DNA from: Kiritimatiellia bacterium
GTDB lineage: Bacteria > Verrucomicrobiota > Kiritimatiellia > RFP12 > UBA1067
Assembly (NCBI GenBank): GCA_017450695.1
Contig: JAFSTA010000211.1
Location: forward strand, 1 to 56,991
Direction: 5' to 3'
Length of the DNA: 56,991 nucleotides
Shown: piece by piece, positions 42,539-51,129 of the stretch
How positions within the stretch are numbered: the stretch's first letter is position 1
Layout of the letters: each line of letters opens with the position of its first letter
The notes under the pieces: model-generated
Told to the model about the DNA's origin: nothing
The model's database searches: none
The model's input: only the letters and a program-made list of their open reading frames with translations
Program-made: the position numbers and the translations under genes

Positions 42539-43576
42539 ATGAAAAAACTGATTTCGGTTTTCGTTTTAGGTTTGGTTTCGTTCGGCTTCGCCGACAATTC
42601 GGCTGTTCCCTGCAAAAACATTACGTTCAAGCCGCTGCAATCGCTCATGCGGTACGGCGACACCACGCGACGCGGACAAGACCGTCCGTTCGCGAAAGAC
42701 CCGACCGTAATCCGTCATCAGGGACGTTACCTGATGTACTACTCCGTGTGGAGCTATGACAAGGAACATCTTCCGGCAAACCTCTCCCCGAAAGCGTTGA
42801 TCCACTGGGCTGGCGCGATTGCCGAAAGCAAAGATCTCGTAAACTGGAAACGCGTTTGCGACATCGAACTGAACGACACGAACATTGTCAGCGGCGGCGT
42901 CGCGCCCTGCGTGAAAAAATTCGACGGGAAAATCCATATGTTCTCCCAGGGACGCAAGGCCGGGAATGGAAAACAGGAAAACGTAATTTGGCATGCGACG
43001 AGTGAGGACGGCATCCATTTCGTGACGGACCGCGCGAGTCCCGCTTTTGTACCGAACAACGCCTGGTCGCTGTATCGCGCCATCGACGCGGAGGTGTACC
43101 GCGTGGGCGACCGCATGATCCTCATGTACGCCACGCGGGAACGTCCCACGGGAAAGATCCAGCAGCTCGGCATGGCCTGGGCACCGTACGGTTCATCCTA
43201 TTCCGCCGGGGATTGGAAGGAAATGTCCATCGAAAAACCTTTCTTCAAACCGGATCTTCCGTGGGAGATGAGCTGCATTGAGGCTCCTACCGTCATTTAC
43301 CGAAAAGGTATCTGGTACATGTTCTATGCGGGGGCCTACAACCACGAACGTCAGCAGATCGGCGTGGCGTGGTCCAAGGACGGCGTCTCCTACACCCGTT
43401 GGCGCGACACGCCCGTGTTGCCGCACGGTGCGGAAGGTTCGTGGAACGCATGGGAATCGGGACATCCCGGAATCTTCCAAGACGAGGACGGGAAGGTTTA
43501 TCTCTTCTATCAGGGGAAAGCGACCCTGAAGGGCGATTACCAGCTCTCCTGCCTAGAGGTTTGCTTCGAAGATTGA
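42539..43576 (+). CDS. Secreted GH43/GH117-like five-bladed propeller glycosidase
   Basis: 345 residues with signal peptide MKKLISVFVLGLVSFGFAD and a strong GAGGAGG ribosome site. Repeated blade motifs show the GH43-type fold: FAKDPTVIRHQGRYLMYYSV (Asp of the first blade is a general-base candidate), GAIAESKDLVNW, IEAPTVIYRKGIWYMFYAGA (Glu near the acid position) and GHPGIFQDEDGKVYLFYQG. Likely acts on arabinose-, xylose- or galactose-containing glycans outside the cytoplasm; substrate not assignable. Followed by a DUF1232 gene 25 nt later and the GH106 gene. Confidence 0.8.
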   Translation: MKKLISVFVLGLVSFGFADNSAVPCKNITFKPLQSLMRYGDTTRRGQDRPFAKDPTVIRHQGRYLMYYSVWSYDKEHLPANLSPKALIHWAGAIAESKDLVNWKRVCDIELNDTNIVSGGVAPCVKKFDGKIHMFSQGRKAGNGKQENVIWHATSEDGIHFVTDRASPAFVPNNAWSLYRAIDAEVYRVGDRMILMYATRERPTGKIQQLGMAWAPYGSSYSAGDWKEMSIEKPFFKPDLPWEMSCIEAPTVIYRKGIWYMFYAGAYNHERQQIGVAWSKDGVSYTRWRDTPVLPHGAEGSWNAWESGHPGIFQDEDGKVYLFYQGKATLKGDYQLSCLEVCFED

Positions 43577-43601
43577 TTAGGGAGTGAGCGAGGAGGCAAC
43601 G

Positions 43602-44000
43602 ATGGCGAAGTTCTCCGAGAAGAAAGTCGAAGAAGAGGTTTGGGAATACGCCGGAAAGGTGAACGAAGACAAGGTCGTGGAAATGACCTCCAAGCAGGAA
43701 GAGACCACGCTCTTGTTCCAAAACATCCGTGCGTTGAAGAAGTATTTCAAGGATGCCTGCGATATCTTCTGCCTGCTGCGCGACCGTGTGAACGGCCTCT
43801 ACACGAAGACGCCTTGGAAGACCGTCGCGGCGATGACAGGCGCCCTGCTCTACGTGCTGTCCCCGCTCGACCTGATTCCCGATTTCATTCCCCTCATCGG
43901 TTATCTCGACGACGCGGCCGTCTTTGCCTTCGTCCTCCGCTTCGCGGAACCGGACTTGACGGAATACCGGAACTGGCGGAAGAACCGCCGAGGAGAGTAA
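43602..44000 (+). CDS. DUF1232 (YkvA-like) membrane protein
   Basis: 132 residues from MAKFSEKKVEEEVWEYAGK; GAGGAGG lies 7 nt upstream of this ATG, favouring it over ATG/GTG codons at 43584. The C-terminal half carries the DUF1232 signature ALLYVLSPLDLIPDFIPLIG then YLDDAAVFAFVL, two short hydrophobic helices. The N-terminal half is charged and helical. Function of the family is unknown. It lies between two secreted glycosidase genes in the same direction but may be independent of them. Confidence 0.85.
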   Translation: MAKFSEKKVEEEVWEYAGKVNEDKVVEMTSKQEETTLLFQNIRALKKYFKDACDIFCLLRDRVNGLYTKTPWKTVAAMTGALLYVLSPLDLIPDFIPLIGYLDDAAVFAFVLRFAEPDLTEYRNWRKNRRGE

Positions 44001-44091
44001 GGCGGCTCGTAAGCTTTTTCGCCCTGCGTGATCCAAGAGATTTCGCGGGGAGCATGTTGGCTGATTCTGATGTTGAGAAAGGTGATGTCCG

Positions 44092-47000
44092 ATGAACAGC
44101 GTTTGTAATGACTTTTGGCTTGTTGTCGCGGCTGTCGCGTCATGCGTGACCTTCGGTGTCTGCGGGGAGGATCGCACCTTCTCGCATCCGATGCCGGAGG
44201 AAACGGGGGAGCGGCCGACGAACCCGACACGCGAGGAGTTGGTGCGGGATTTCACGAATCCGTTCGGCAAGGTACCAACCGCTGTGTACTGGTATTGGAT
44301 GGCCGGGCATATCTCCAGCGAGGGCGTACGGAAAGACTTGGAGGCGATGCATCGGGCGGGGATCGACTACGCCTACATCGGTGACATCGGCGGCGGCGGC
44401 AACAAGCCTGGTCCCGTTCGCACCTTCTCTCCCGAATGGGAGAAGGCGTTCGCGACAGCGTTCGAGACCGCGAGCCGTCTGGGAATGCAAATCGGGATTT
44501 TCAACTCTCCCGGCTGGAGCCAGTCGGGTGGTCCGTGGGTCAAGCCCGAACAGGCGATGCGCCGCTTCGTCGCCAGTTCCGTCATCGTCGAGGGACCGCA
44601 AGAGGGCGTGGCTTTACCCGCGCCGAAATACGAATGCGCCCCGGCGGAGGATTGCCGCGACTGGCTTGTCATCGCCTTTCCCGTTCCCGGTGGGTACACG
44701 GATCGGCTTGTGGTACGTGATGAGAAAGACTCGCTTCTCCAGACCGAGGGAAAGCCGCTCGTGGCCGAGCTTACCTCCCCTACTCCATTCACCGCGCAAG
44801 CCGCCGAGCTGGCTTTTTGCGACGGAGCGATTGCGGGAAAGGTGAAGATAGAGGCAGAGGATGATGGTGGCGCGTGGCGGCAGCTTTGCGAAATGCCATT
44901 CGGCCGCGCCAATTCCTCCAACGGGGTCGGTTTTTCTCCGCACGCCCCGATTCTGGCGTCATTCGCCCCCGTGACGTCACGCCACTTCCGCGTGACGGTG
45001 ACCCCAAGCGAAAAGCGGTACCGGTCGCGTTTCTCCTCGATCTCATTGTGCGGATCACCGCTACTCGCGCGGGCTTACGAGAAGACGCTTGCCAAGATGT
45101 TCGAGACTCCGCTTCCGATGTGGAAGGATTACCAATGGCCGCGTGAGCCGGAGAACATACCGGGAACAGCACTCGATCCCGCAACGGCAGTCGTATTGCG
45201 CGACAAGTTGCGCAAGGACGGGACTCTCGACTGGCGGGTTCCTGCCGGGAAGTGGATCATCTACCGCCTAGCGTCCGCACCCACCGGCACGAAGAACGGT
45301 CCTGCGAATCCAGAGGCGACGGGATACGAGGTGGACAAGATGCACAAGGCGCACGTAGCCGCTCATTTCAACGCCTACATCGGACGTCTCCTCTCGCAAA
45401 CCAAGCCGGAACACCGCAAGGCGATCCGTTACACGGTCCTAGACAGCTATGAGATGGGCGGTCAGAACTACACGGATGATTTCGCCAATCGTTTTCAGGC
45501 CTCTTTCGGCTACGATCCGGTCCCATTCCTGCCCGCCGTCTTCGGAATGGCGGTCGGCAGCCGCACCGACTCCGACAGATTTCTCTGGGACCTTCGTCGA
45601 TTTATCGCGGATGAGGTCGCTTATTCGTATGTGGGCGGTCTGCGCGCGGCAAGCAATGCGCACGGAATGAAGACATGGCTGGAATGTTATGGACACTGGG
45701 GTTTCCCCGGCGAGTTCCTGCAGTATGGCGGCCAGTCTGATCGAATTGGTGGCGAGTTTTGGAGTGAGGGCAGTCTTGGCAACATCGAGAATCGCGCCGC
45801 GTCGAGTTGCGGTCACATTTACGGCAAACGCCTGATCTGGGCCGAGTCGAATACCTGCGGAGGTCGTCCGTACGGCCGGTCGCCGGCCGATCTGAAGCAG
45901 AGGACTGATCGTTTCTTCACGGAGGGAATCAATGCCACGCTCCTGCACCTCTATATCCACCAGGCTTACGAACGCCAGCCGGGCATCACGGCTTGGTTCG
46001 GCAATGAATTCAACCGCCACAACACCTGGTTCCGTCAGATGGACATCTTCACGGGATATCTGAAGCGCGCGAACTACCTCTTGCAACAGGGATTGAATGT
46101 CGCGGACATTGCCTACTTCATTGGGGAAGACACGCCCAAGATGACGGGCGTGGCTGATCCCGCGCCGCCTTCCGGTCGCCAGTTCGACTACATCAACGGT
46201 GAAGTGTTGCGGGAAACCGCCTTTGTCGATGCGAAGGGGCGTCTCGCGTTACCGCACGGCACCCACTACGAGGTACTGGTGCTTCCGAAGCTCGAAACGA
46301 TGCGACCGGGACTCTTGCGCCGGATCGAGGAACTGGTTCATGACGGCGCGTTCGTTCTCGGTCCGAAACCGACACGCTCGCCGAGTCAGTCCGGACAACC
46401 CCTGGCGGATCAGACGGTCAAAACGATTGCCGACAGGCTGTGGGGTGAAGTCGATGGTAAGAAGACCCTCTTCAGGCAAGTGGGCAAAGGGACAATCGCT
46501 TGGGGACTCACGTTGGATCGTGCGCTGGCCATGCGCGGTTCCGCTCCGGACTGTCTGTTCAAGGATGGCGTTCCCCTTCTGTACGCCCACCGCACGATGC
46601 CCAACGCGGAGATTTACTTTCTTTCCAACCAGTCCGGGAAACCGATCTCCGAGACGGTTCAATTCCGCGCAGGAGGACGGATCCCGGAACTTTGGCGTGC
46701 GACGACGGCGGAGATTGTGAATGCACCGGATTGGCGGATGGAATCCAAGGAAACCACAACTGTTCGCGTGGAACTGGCGCCACTGGAAAGCGTGTTTGTG
46801 GTATTCTCGCGTTCCGCAGGTTCTCTTCACGAACAGAAGAGGACGGTACCTGCGGAAACATTGCCTCTAATATGCGCCTGGACACTTTCCTTCCTCTCCG
46901 ATTCCGTACACCGTGGTCCGGCACAGCCGATCTCCATTCCGGAACTTTTCGACCTCTCGAAGAGTGAGGATCCCGCGATCAAGTACTACTCCGGCACGGT

Positions 47001-47349
47001 GGTGTACAAGACCGTCTTCCACACCGCGAAACCCGCCGATGGCAAACAGATGAAGCTGGGGTTCGGCAAGGTCAGCGAAATCGCGCGTGTCAAAGTGAAC
47101 GGGCGCGACGCCGGTGGAATCTGGACGCCGCCGTACAGTGTCCCCATAACCGATCTTCTTCGGGACGGCGAGAACACGCTGGAGGTCGAGGTCTGTACAA
47201 GTTGGGTGAACAGACTTGTCGGGGACGCGTCCCTTCCAGAGGGGAGCCGCCCGACTTGGATGTCCACCGGAGGCTACAAACCCGACCACCCACTCCGTCC
47301 CGCCGGTCTCCTTGGTCCGGTCACCCTCACCGTAGATGGCAGCTTCTAG
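44092..47349 (+). CDS. Secreted GH106-type alpha-L-rhamnosidase
   Basis: 1085 residues with a signal peptide (LVVAAVASCVTFGVCG). AAGGTG lies 7 nt before the start. GH106 hallmarks: TAVYWYWMAGHISSEGVRKD near residue 60, PGWSQSGGPWVKPEQAMRRF, an internal beta-rich insert, YTVLDSYEMGGQNYTDDF, TWLECYGHWGFPGEFLQYGG and GEFWSEGSLGNIENRAASSC, followed by a C-terminal galactose-binding-like domain (VKVNGRDAGGIWTPPY). It releases rhamnose from plant or microbial glycans outside the cell, fitting the rhaT-like importer at 32596. Family call from motifs and size. Confidence 0.85.
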   Translation: MNSVCNDFWLVVAAVASCVTFGVCGEDRTFSHPMPEETGERPTNPTREELVRDFTNPFGKVPTAVYWYWMAGHISSEGVRKDLEAMHRAGIDYAYIGDIGGGGNKPGPVRTFSPEWEKAFATAFETASRLGMQIGIFNSPGWSQSGGPWVKPEQAMRRFVASSVIVEGPQEGVALPAPKYECAPAEDCRDWLVIAFPVPGGYTDRLVVRDEKDSLLQTEGKPLVAELTSPTPFTAQAAELAFCDGAIAGKVKIEAEDDGGAWRQLCEMPFGRANSSNGVGFSPHAPILASFAPVTSRHFRVTVTPSEKRYRSRFSSISLCGSPLLARAYEKTLAKMFETPLPMWKDYQWPREPENIPGTALDPATAVVLRDKLRKDGTLDWRVPAGKWIIYRLASAPTGTKNGPANPEATGYEVDKMHKAHVAAHFNAYIGRLLSQTKPEHRKAIRYTVLDSYEMGGQNYTDDFANRFQASFGYDPVPFLPAVFGMAVGSRTDSDRFLWDLRRFIADEVAYSYVGGLRAASNAHGMKTWLECYGHWGFPGEFLQYGGQSDRIGGEFWSEGSLGNIENRAASSCGHIYGKRLIWAESNTCGGRPYGRSPADLKQRTDRFFTEGINATLLHLYIHQAYERQPGITAWFGNEFNRHNTWFRQMDIFTGYLKRANYLLQQGLNVADIAYFIGEDTPKMTGVADPAPPSGRQFDYINGEVLRETAFVDAKGRLALPHGTHYEVLVLPKLETMRPGLLRRIEELVHDGAFVLGPKPTRSPSQSGQPLADQTVKTIADRLWGEVDGKKTLFRQVGKGTIAWGLTLDRALAMRGSAPDCLFKDGVPLLYAHRTMPNAEIYFLSNQSGKPISETVQFRAGGRIPELWRATTAEIVNAPDWRMESKETTTVRVELAPLESVFVVFSRSAGSLHEQKRTVPAETLPLICAWTLSFLSDSVHRGPAQPISIPELFDLSKSEDPAIKYYSGTVVYKTVFHTAKPADGKQMKLGFGKVSEIARVKVNGRDAGGIWTPPYSVPITDLLRDGENTLEVEVCTSWVNRLVGDASLPEGSRPTWMSTGGYKPDHPLRPAGLLGPVTLTVDGSF

Positions 47350-47405
47350 CCCCCGCTCACGCGTTGCGCGAGTGATTCTATACAGATAACTTCTCCGATT
47401 GTTCA

Positions 47406-47447
47406 CAATTGGCACAATTGTCATCATTGCCACAAATACAAATTGAA
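47406..47447 (+). repeat. 42-bp dispersed repeat, copy 1
   Basis: Begins CAATTGGCACAATTGTCATC and ends CACAAATACAAATTGAA; 41 of 42 bases match 55605-55646. Confidence 0.9.
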
Positions 47448-47686
47448 ATGGCATTGTGATTTGCGACATGGTTGGCATTTGTGAGCATTTGAGATTTGTG
47501 AACAGTGAAGTTACAGACGAGCTTCTAAGCTAGCCGGATAAGCTGGATAAGCCGGATACGCATTGCGGTCGCGACGGGGCACGCCCCTCCCGTGTGAGGC
47601 AAAAGACAAACGACACGCGACAGGGGACATGCGGGACATGAGACACGAGACAAAACCCGGCATTGCTTCGCGGCAAATTCAACTTA

Positions 47687-47811
47687 GGGACGCCAGTCCC
47701 ATTTAGGCCCGCAGGACCACTTAGGCGGCACATCCGCCACTTCTCAGCCTCTCAACTTCCCCGCTTTTCAGCTGGCACGTAGTGCCTCTGTGCGTCCCGC
47801 GCTTACGCGGG
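47687..47811. repeat. Hairpin-array repeat, copy 3
   Basis: GGGAC-GCCA-GTCCC (47687-47700), ATTTA, GGCCC-GCA-GGACC (47706-47718, one mismatch), ACTTA, GGCGG-CACAT-CCGCC (47724-47738), then GGCAC-GTA-GTGCC (47774-47786) and CCCGCG-CTTA-CGCGGG (47796-47811). Confidence 0.85.
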
Positions 47812-47818
47812 CGGCGGG

Positions 47819-50074
47819 CTAACTTTTAGGCAAGGATTCAGGACCTGCGGGATCTGCCGACCTGCCTGGCGGCTCAAGTGCCGGATTGAGGCGTTGCTGG
47901 AGGGTGGTGCGGCGTTCGCGCACCTGGTTTGCCTTGATGGCGATGGCGACGGCTTTGGAGCTGCCGACCACGATGCAGAGGCGCTTGCCTCGCGTGATCG
48001 CGGTGTAGAGCAGATTACGCTGAAGCAATTTGAAATGCTGCGTATGAATCAGCACAATGACGGCGGGATACTCGCTGCCCTGCGACTTGTGGATCGAACA
48101 AGCGTAGGCCAAGATCAGCTCGTCCAGCTCGTTCTGCTGATAGACAACCGGACGTCCGTCGAAGAGAACGACCAGCATGCGTTCCGCCTCATCCACCTTC
48201 TGAATCGTGCCGACATCGCCGTTGAAGACTTCCTTGTCGTAATTGTTGCGCAGCTGCATGACGCGGTCGCGTTCGCGGAAGTGCGTCATCCCGCGCACAA
48301 GTGACGGGCCTGTCGGATTGATGGTCGCCTGAATAACCGCATTGAGGTTCTCGTACCCCAACAGGTTCTTCCTCATCGGCGTCAGCACCTGCACCTCGGT
48401 CAGGGGATCGAAGTGGAATTTGTACGGAATCCGCTCTGTCATCAACTTGACCGCGCGTTCGAGGATTTTCTCCGGCTCACCCGTCTCGATGAAGTAGAAA
48501 TCGCTCTCGCCCTGTTTCGTCTCAAAGCGTTCCCCGTTGTTCACATGGTGCGCGTTGCGGACGATCAACCCGCTGTTGTCCTGGCGGAAGATGGTATTCA
48601 GCCGGCAGTACGGAATCACCTCGGAAGAGATCAAGTCGCGCAGGACATTACCGGGGCCGACGCTCGGCAACTGGTCAATGTCCCCTACCAGAATCAACGT
48701 GACCGTATCCTTCAACGCCTGCAGGAACTGGTCGGTCAGGCGGATGTCCATCATGGAGGTTTCATCCAGAATAAAGCAGTCGCCCTCCATCGGATTCTCC
48801 GCGTTGAAGGTGAATTTCCCCTCCTGCGGATTGTACTTCAACAGGCGGTGGAGGGTTTGCGCGGGCATACCGGTCGCCTCGCTCATCCGTTTGGCCGCGC
48901 GTCCCGTGGGTGCGGCGAGCATCACCTTCAGCCTCCGCGCCGAGAAAATCTCGGTCAGCGCACGAACGATGGTGGTCTTGCCGACGCCGGGCCCGCCGGT
49001 GATGATCGACACCTTCGACCGAAGCGCATTGGCCAACGCCTGATACTGGGAGGGCGCCAGCTTGATGTGCATCTGGTTTTCCGCCCACGCGATCGCCGCG
49101 TCAGTTTTGATCGGCGGATAATTGACCGGCGTATCCTGAAGGCGTTTCAGTTTCTCCGCCACGCGCTTTTCCGACTGGTAGAGGTCACGCAGGTAAATCC
49201 GCTCTCCTTCCTTGACGATGGTGCCGACCTGGATCTGGCTGGAGAGCGCAGCAGTCAGAATCTCGACGGAGATTCCCAAGAGTTCCTGCGCGTGCAGAAT
49301 TAGGTCCGCGTCGATCGAAAAGCAGTGGCCGCCCTCCTCCGCTTCGGATTGCAACGTGTAGAGAATCCCCGCGCGAGCCCGAATCTCGCTATCGCGGGGA
49401 ATCCCGACGGAGAGTGCGATTGCGTCCGCAGTCTTGAATCCGATTCCCCAGACATCGGAGCTGAGGCGATACGGATTGTTTTTGACGACCGCGATGGAAT
49501 CCGCGCCGTATCTCCGGTAAATGCGGGATGCCTTCGCCGTTCCGATCTTGTGTGACTGGAGGAAGATCATGATCTCGCGAATGCCGGCCTGTTCCGTCCA
49601 CGACTCCTTGATCATGCGACGGCGCATTTCCCCGATTCCCTCGACCTCGCGCAATCTCCCGGATTGCTTGTCGATCACCTCCAGCGTCCGCTCGCCGAAT
49701 CGCGCGACGATCCGTTCCGCGTATTTCGGTCCGATCCCCTTGATCATACCACTCGCCAAGTACCGTTTGATGCCCTCGGTGGAAGTCGGCGTGATGCAGG
49801 TAATGGCGGTTGCCTGAAATTGAAGTCCGTGCTGCGGATGCCGTATCCACGTCCCCTCCGCGTGTAACTCCTCCCCTTCCCAAATCGTGGCGCAGGAACC
49901 GACAACCGTATATTTCTCGGCGTTGAGACGGGATTTCTTGTTGGGGATTGTTAGCGTGCAAACCGTGTAGCCCGTTTCGTCGTTGTGGTAAACGACCGAT
50001 TCGACCGTTCCGGAAATGCTTTGCTGATCCGGATCGGGAGGAGAAGATTTGGGCTGGCTAGAGCGAAACGGCAT
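47819..50074 (-). CDS. recD2: RecD2-type DNA helicase
   Basis: 751 residues, GGAGG 9 nt before the start. N-terminal OB-like region (ISGTVESVVYHNDETGYTVC), helix-hairpin-helix part (IKGIGPKYAERIV), then the SF1B helicase core: Walker A GGPGVGKTTIVRAL, DETSMMD (motif II), GDIDQLPSVGPGNVL (motif III), and the C-terminal YACSIHKSQGSEYPAVIV and LYTAITRGKRLCIVV. RecD2 is a 5'-3' helicase found in bacteria without RecBC and works in repair of stalled forks. The upstream RidA/chorismatase-like gene overlaps its start by 17 nt. Confidence 0.95.
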   Translation of the reverse strand: MPFRSSQPKSSPPDPDQQSISGTVESVVYHNDETGYTVCTLTIPNKKSRLNAEKYTVVGSCATIWEGEELHAEGTWIRHPQHGLQFQATAITCITPTSTEGIKRYLASGMIKGIGPKYAERIVARFGERTLEVIDKQSGRLREVEGIGEMRRRMIKESWTEQAGIREIMIFLQSHKIGTAKASRIYRRYGADSIAVVKNNPYRLSSDVWGIGFKTADAIALSVGIPRDSEIRARAGILYTLQSEAEEGGHCFSIDADLILHAQELLGISVEILTAALSSQIQVGTIVKEGERIYLRDLYQSEKRVAEKLKRLQDTPVNYPPIKTDAAIAWAENQMHIKLAPSQYQALANALRSKVSIITGGPGVGKTTIVRALTEIFSARRLKVMLAAPTGRAAKRMSEATGMPAQTLHRLLKYNPQEGKFTFNAENPMEGDCFILDETSMMDIRLTDQFLQALKDTVTLILVGDIDQLPSVGPGNVLRDLISSEVIPYCRLNTIFRQDNSGLIVRNAHHVNNGERFETKQGESDFYFIETGEPEKILERAVKLMTERIPYKFHFDPLTEVQVLTPMRKNLLGYENLNAVIQATINPTGPSLVRGMTHFRERDRVMQLRNNYDKEVFNGDVGTIQKVDEAERMLVVLFDGRPVVYQQNELDELILAYACSIHKSQGSEYPAVIVLIHTQHFKLLQRNLLYTAITRGKRLCIVVGSSKAVAIAIKANQVRERRTTLQQRLNPALEPPGRSADPAGPESLPKS

Positions 50075-51113
50075 GACCGCTTTCCTCCGTTTCTTTCACC
50101 GCGTCCAGCTCCAGCTCCACCAAGAAGTTGTCGCGGCAGACATCCGCCACAACGACGGAGATGGGCAGACTGGAGGGGAGATGGTTGTGCGACCATCTCT
50201 CCCAAACGGGGAGATACTCCGGGCGTTTCAGGTAGAGGATGCCGCGCGCCGTGTCGGTCCAGTCCATCTGCCGAGAGTGGAGGATCGCCTCTACCGCCCG
50301 CATCGTCGCATCCGTTTGACGCTCGATGTCACCGACAAACGCGGTTTCTCCAGACGGTTCCAGGCTCGCCGTTCCCGAAACCAGTACGGTGCGATACGAG
50401 GGATTGACCAATTCCACCGCGCGGCTGAATGAGGAGCCGTACTGCAGCGCGGGGCATTGCAAGGGGGAGGGCAATGCCTTGCAGGTCACCACATCGGGCC
50501 GCTTACTGCGCACCGCCAGCGCACCGGCGGTAAGCGCGGTGCCGAAGTAATTGGAGGAACCGATTCCCGTGCTGGCGGGAACCACTCCGTCATAGACATG
50601 GCGGGAACGGAAAAATGCGTCGCGGACCTGATTGAACTCGCCATACCACTCCAACAGGCGATCGAGGTAAAACCATGTCCTTGCGACATGGGAGAACGAC
50701 ATCCCGATCTGGAGAAGGGCTGCTTCCAGCCGCTCGAATACGGAAAAGGTCTGTCCCTTGCGCGTACGCGTCGCATCGCCGGGTAACACCCCGGAGAGCC
50801 ACGCATAGTCGGCGTCAGCATCGGCATACCGATATCCAACGCACACGCCGTCCAGCAAAATCGGCTCGACATCCTCCGAACCATCCACCATCAATCGCTG
50901 ACGGATCGGCGGGAACTCCCCGTTTCCGCCGCACAGCCAGAATTGCGGCGAGGTTCCCGGTTGAGGCTCCGGATTCAACGCCGCAAGCTGTTCGCGACTC
51001 CCCCAGCAGAACTGGGCAATGACCGAAGACCTCTCGCCGAGATCCTTCGTCGAAGCGGTCAGCAAATCCGCTTCGCATCCCCTTCCGACTCCCGCATTCC
51101 GAAAGCAACGCAC
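50058..51113 (-). CDS. RidA/chorismatase-like protein
   Basis: 351 residues from a GTG at 51111-51113 (GGGG 8 nt upstream). The C-terminal part resembles RidA/YjgF trimers and the related chorismatases (FkbO/Hyg5 type): RTWFYLDRLLEWYGEFNQVR, VPASTGIGSSNYFGTALTAG, SSFSRAVEL and VSGTASLEPSGETAFVGDIE, followed by TMRAVEAIL. The N-terminal ~120 residues form the extra pseudo-domain found in chorismatases. Either enamine/imine deaminase or chorismate-related hydrolysis is possible. Its end overlaps recD2, and it lies 17 nt after the cytochrome gene, so it may be co-transcribed. Confidence 0.65.
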   Translation of the reverse strand: MRCFRNAGVGRGCEADLLTASTKDLGERSSVIAQFCWGSREQLAALNPEPQPGTSPQFWLCGGNGEFPPIRQRLMVDGSEDVEPILLDGVCVGYRYADADADYAWLSGVLPGDATRTRKGQTFSVFERLEAALLQIGMSFSHVARTWFYLDRLLEWYGEFNQVRDAFFRSRHVYDGVVPASTGIGSSNYFGTALTAGALAVRSKRPDVVTCKALPSPLQCPALQYGSSFSRAVELVNPSYRTVLVSGTASLEPSGETAFVGDIERQTDATMRAVEAILHSRQMDWTDTARGILYLKRPEYLPVWERWSHNHLPSSLPISVVVADVCRDNFLVELELDAVKETEESGHAVSL

Positions 51114-51129
51114 CGCAACACCCCTTTGC

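Larger units (their letters stand above)
47350..47818. other. Intergenic repeat cluster, no gene
   Basis: Holds the 42-bp repeat, a GCGACGGGGCACGCCCCTCCC-like word near 47570, a CGACACGCGACAGGGGACAT tract near 47600 and a full hairpin array. Confidence 0.7.

Noticed and set aside
47687-47811. Hairpin array as a CRISPR array
   Set aside because: The conserved parts are 5-nt linkers and palindromic stems of differing sequence, without 23-47 bp identical repeats and unique spacers, and no cas gene is present.
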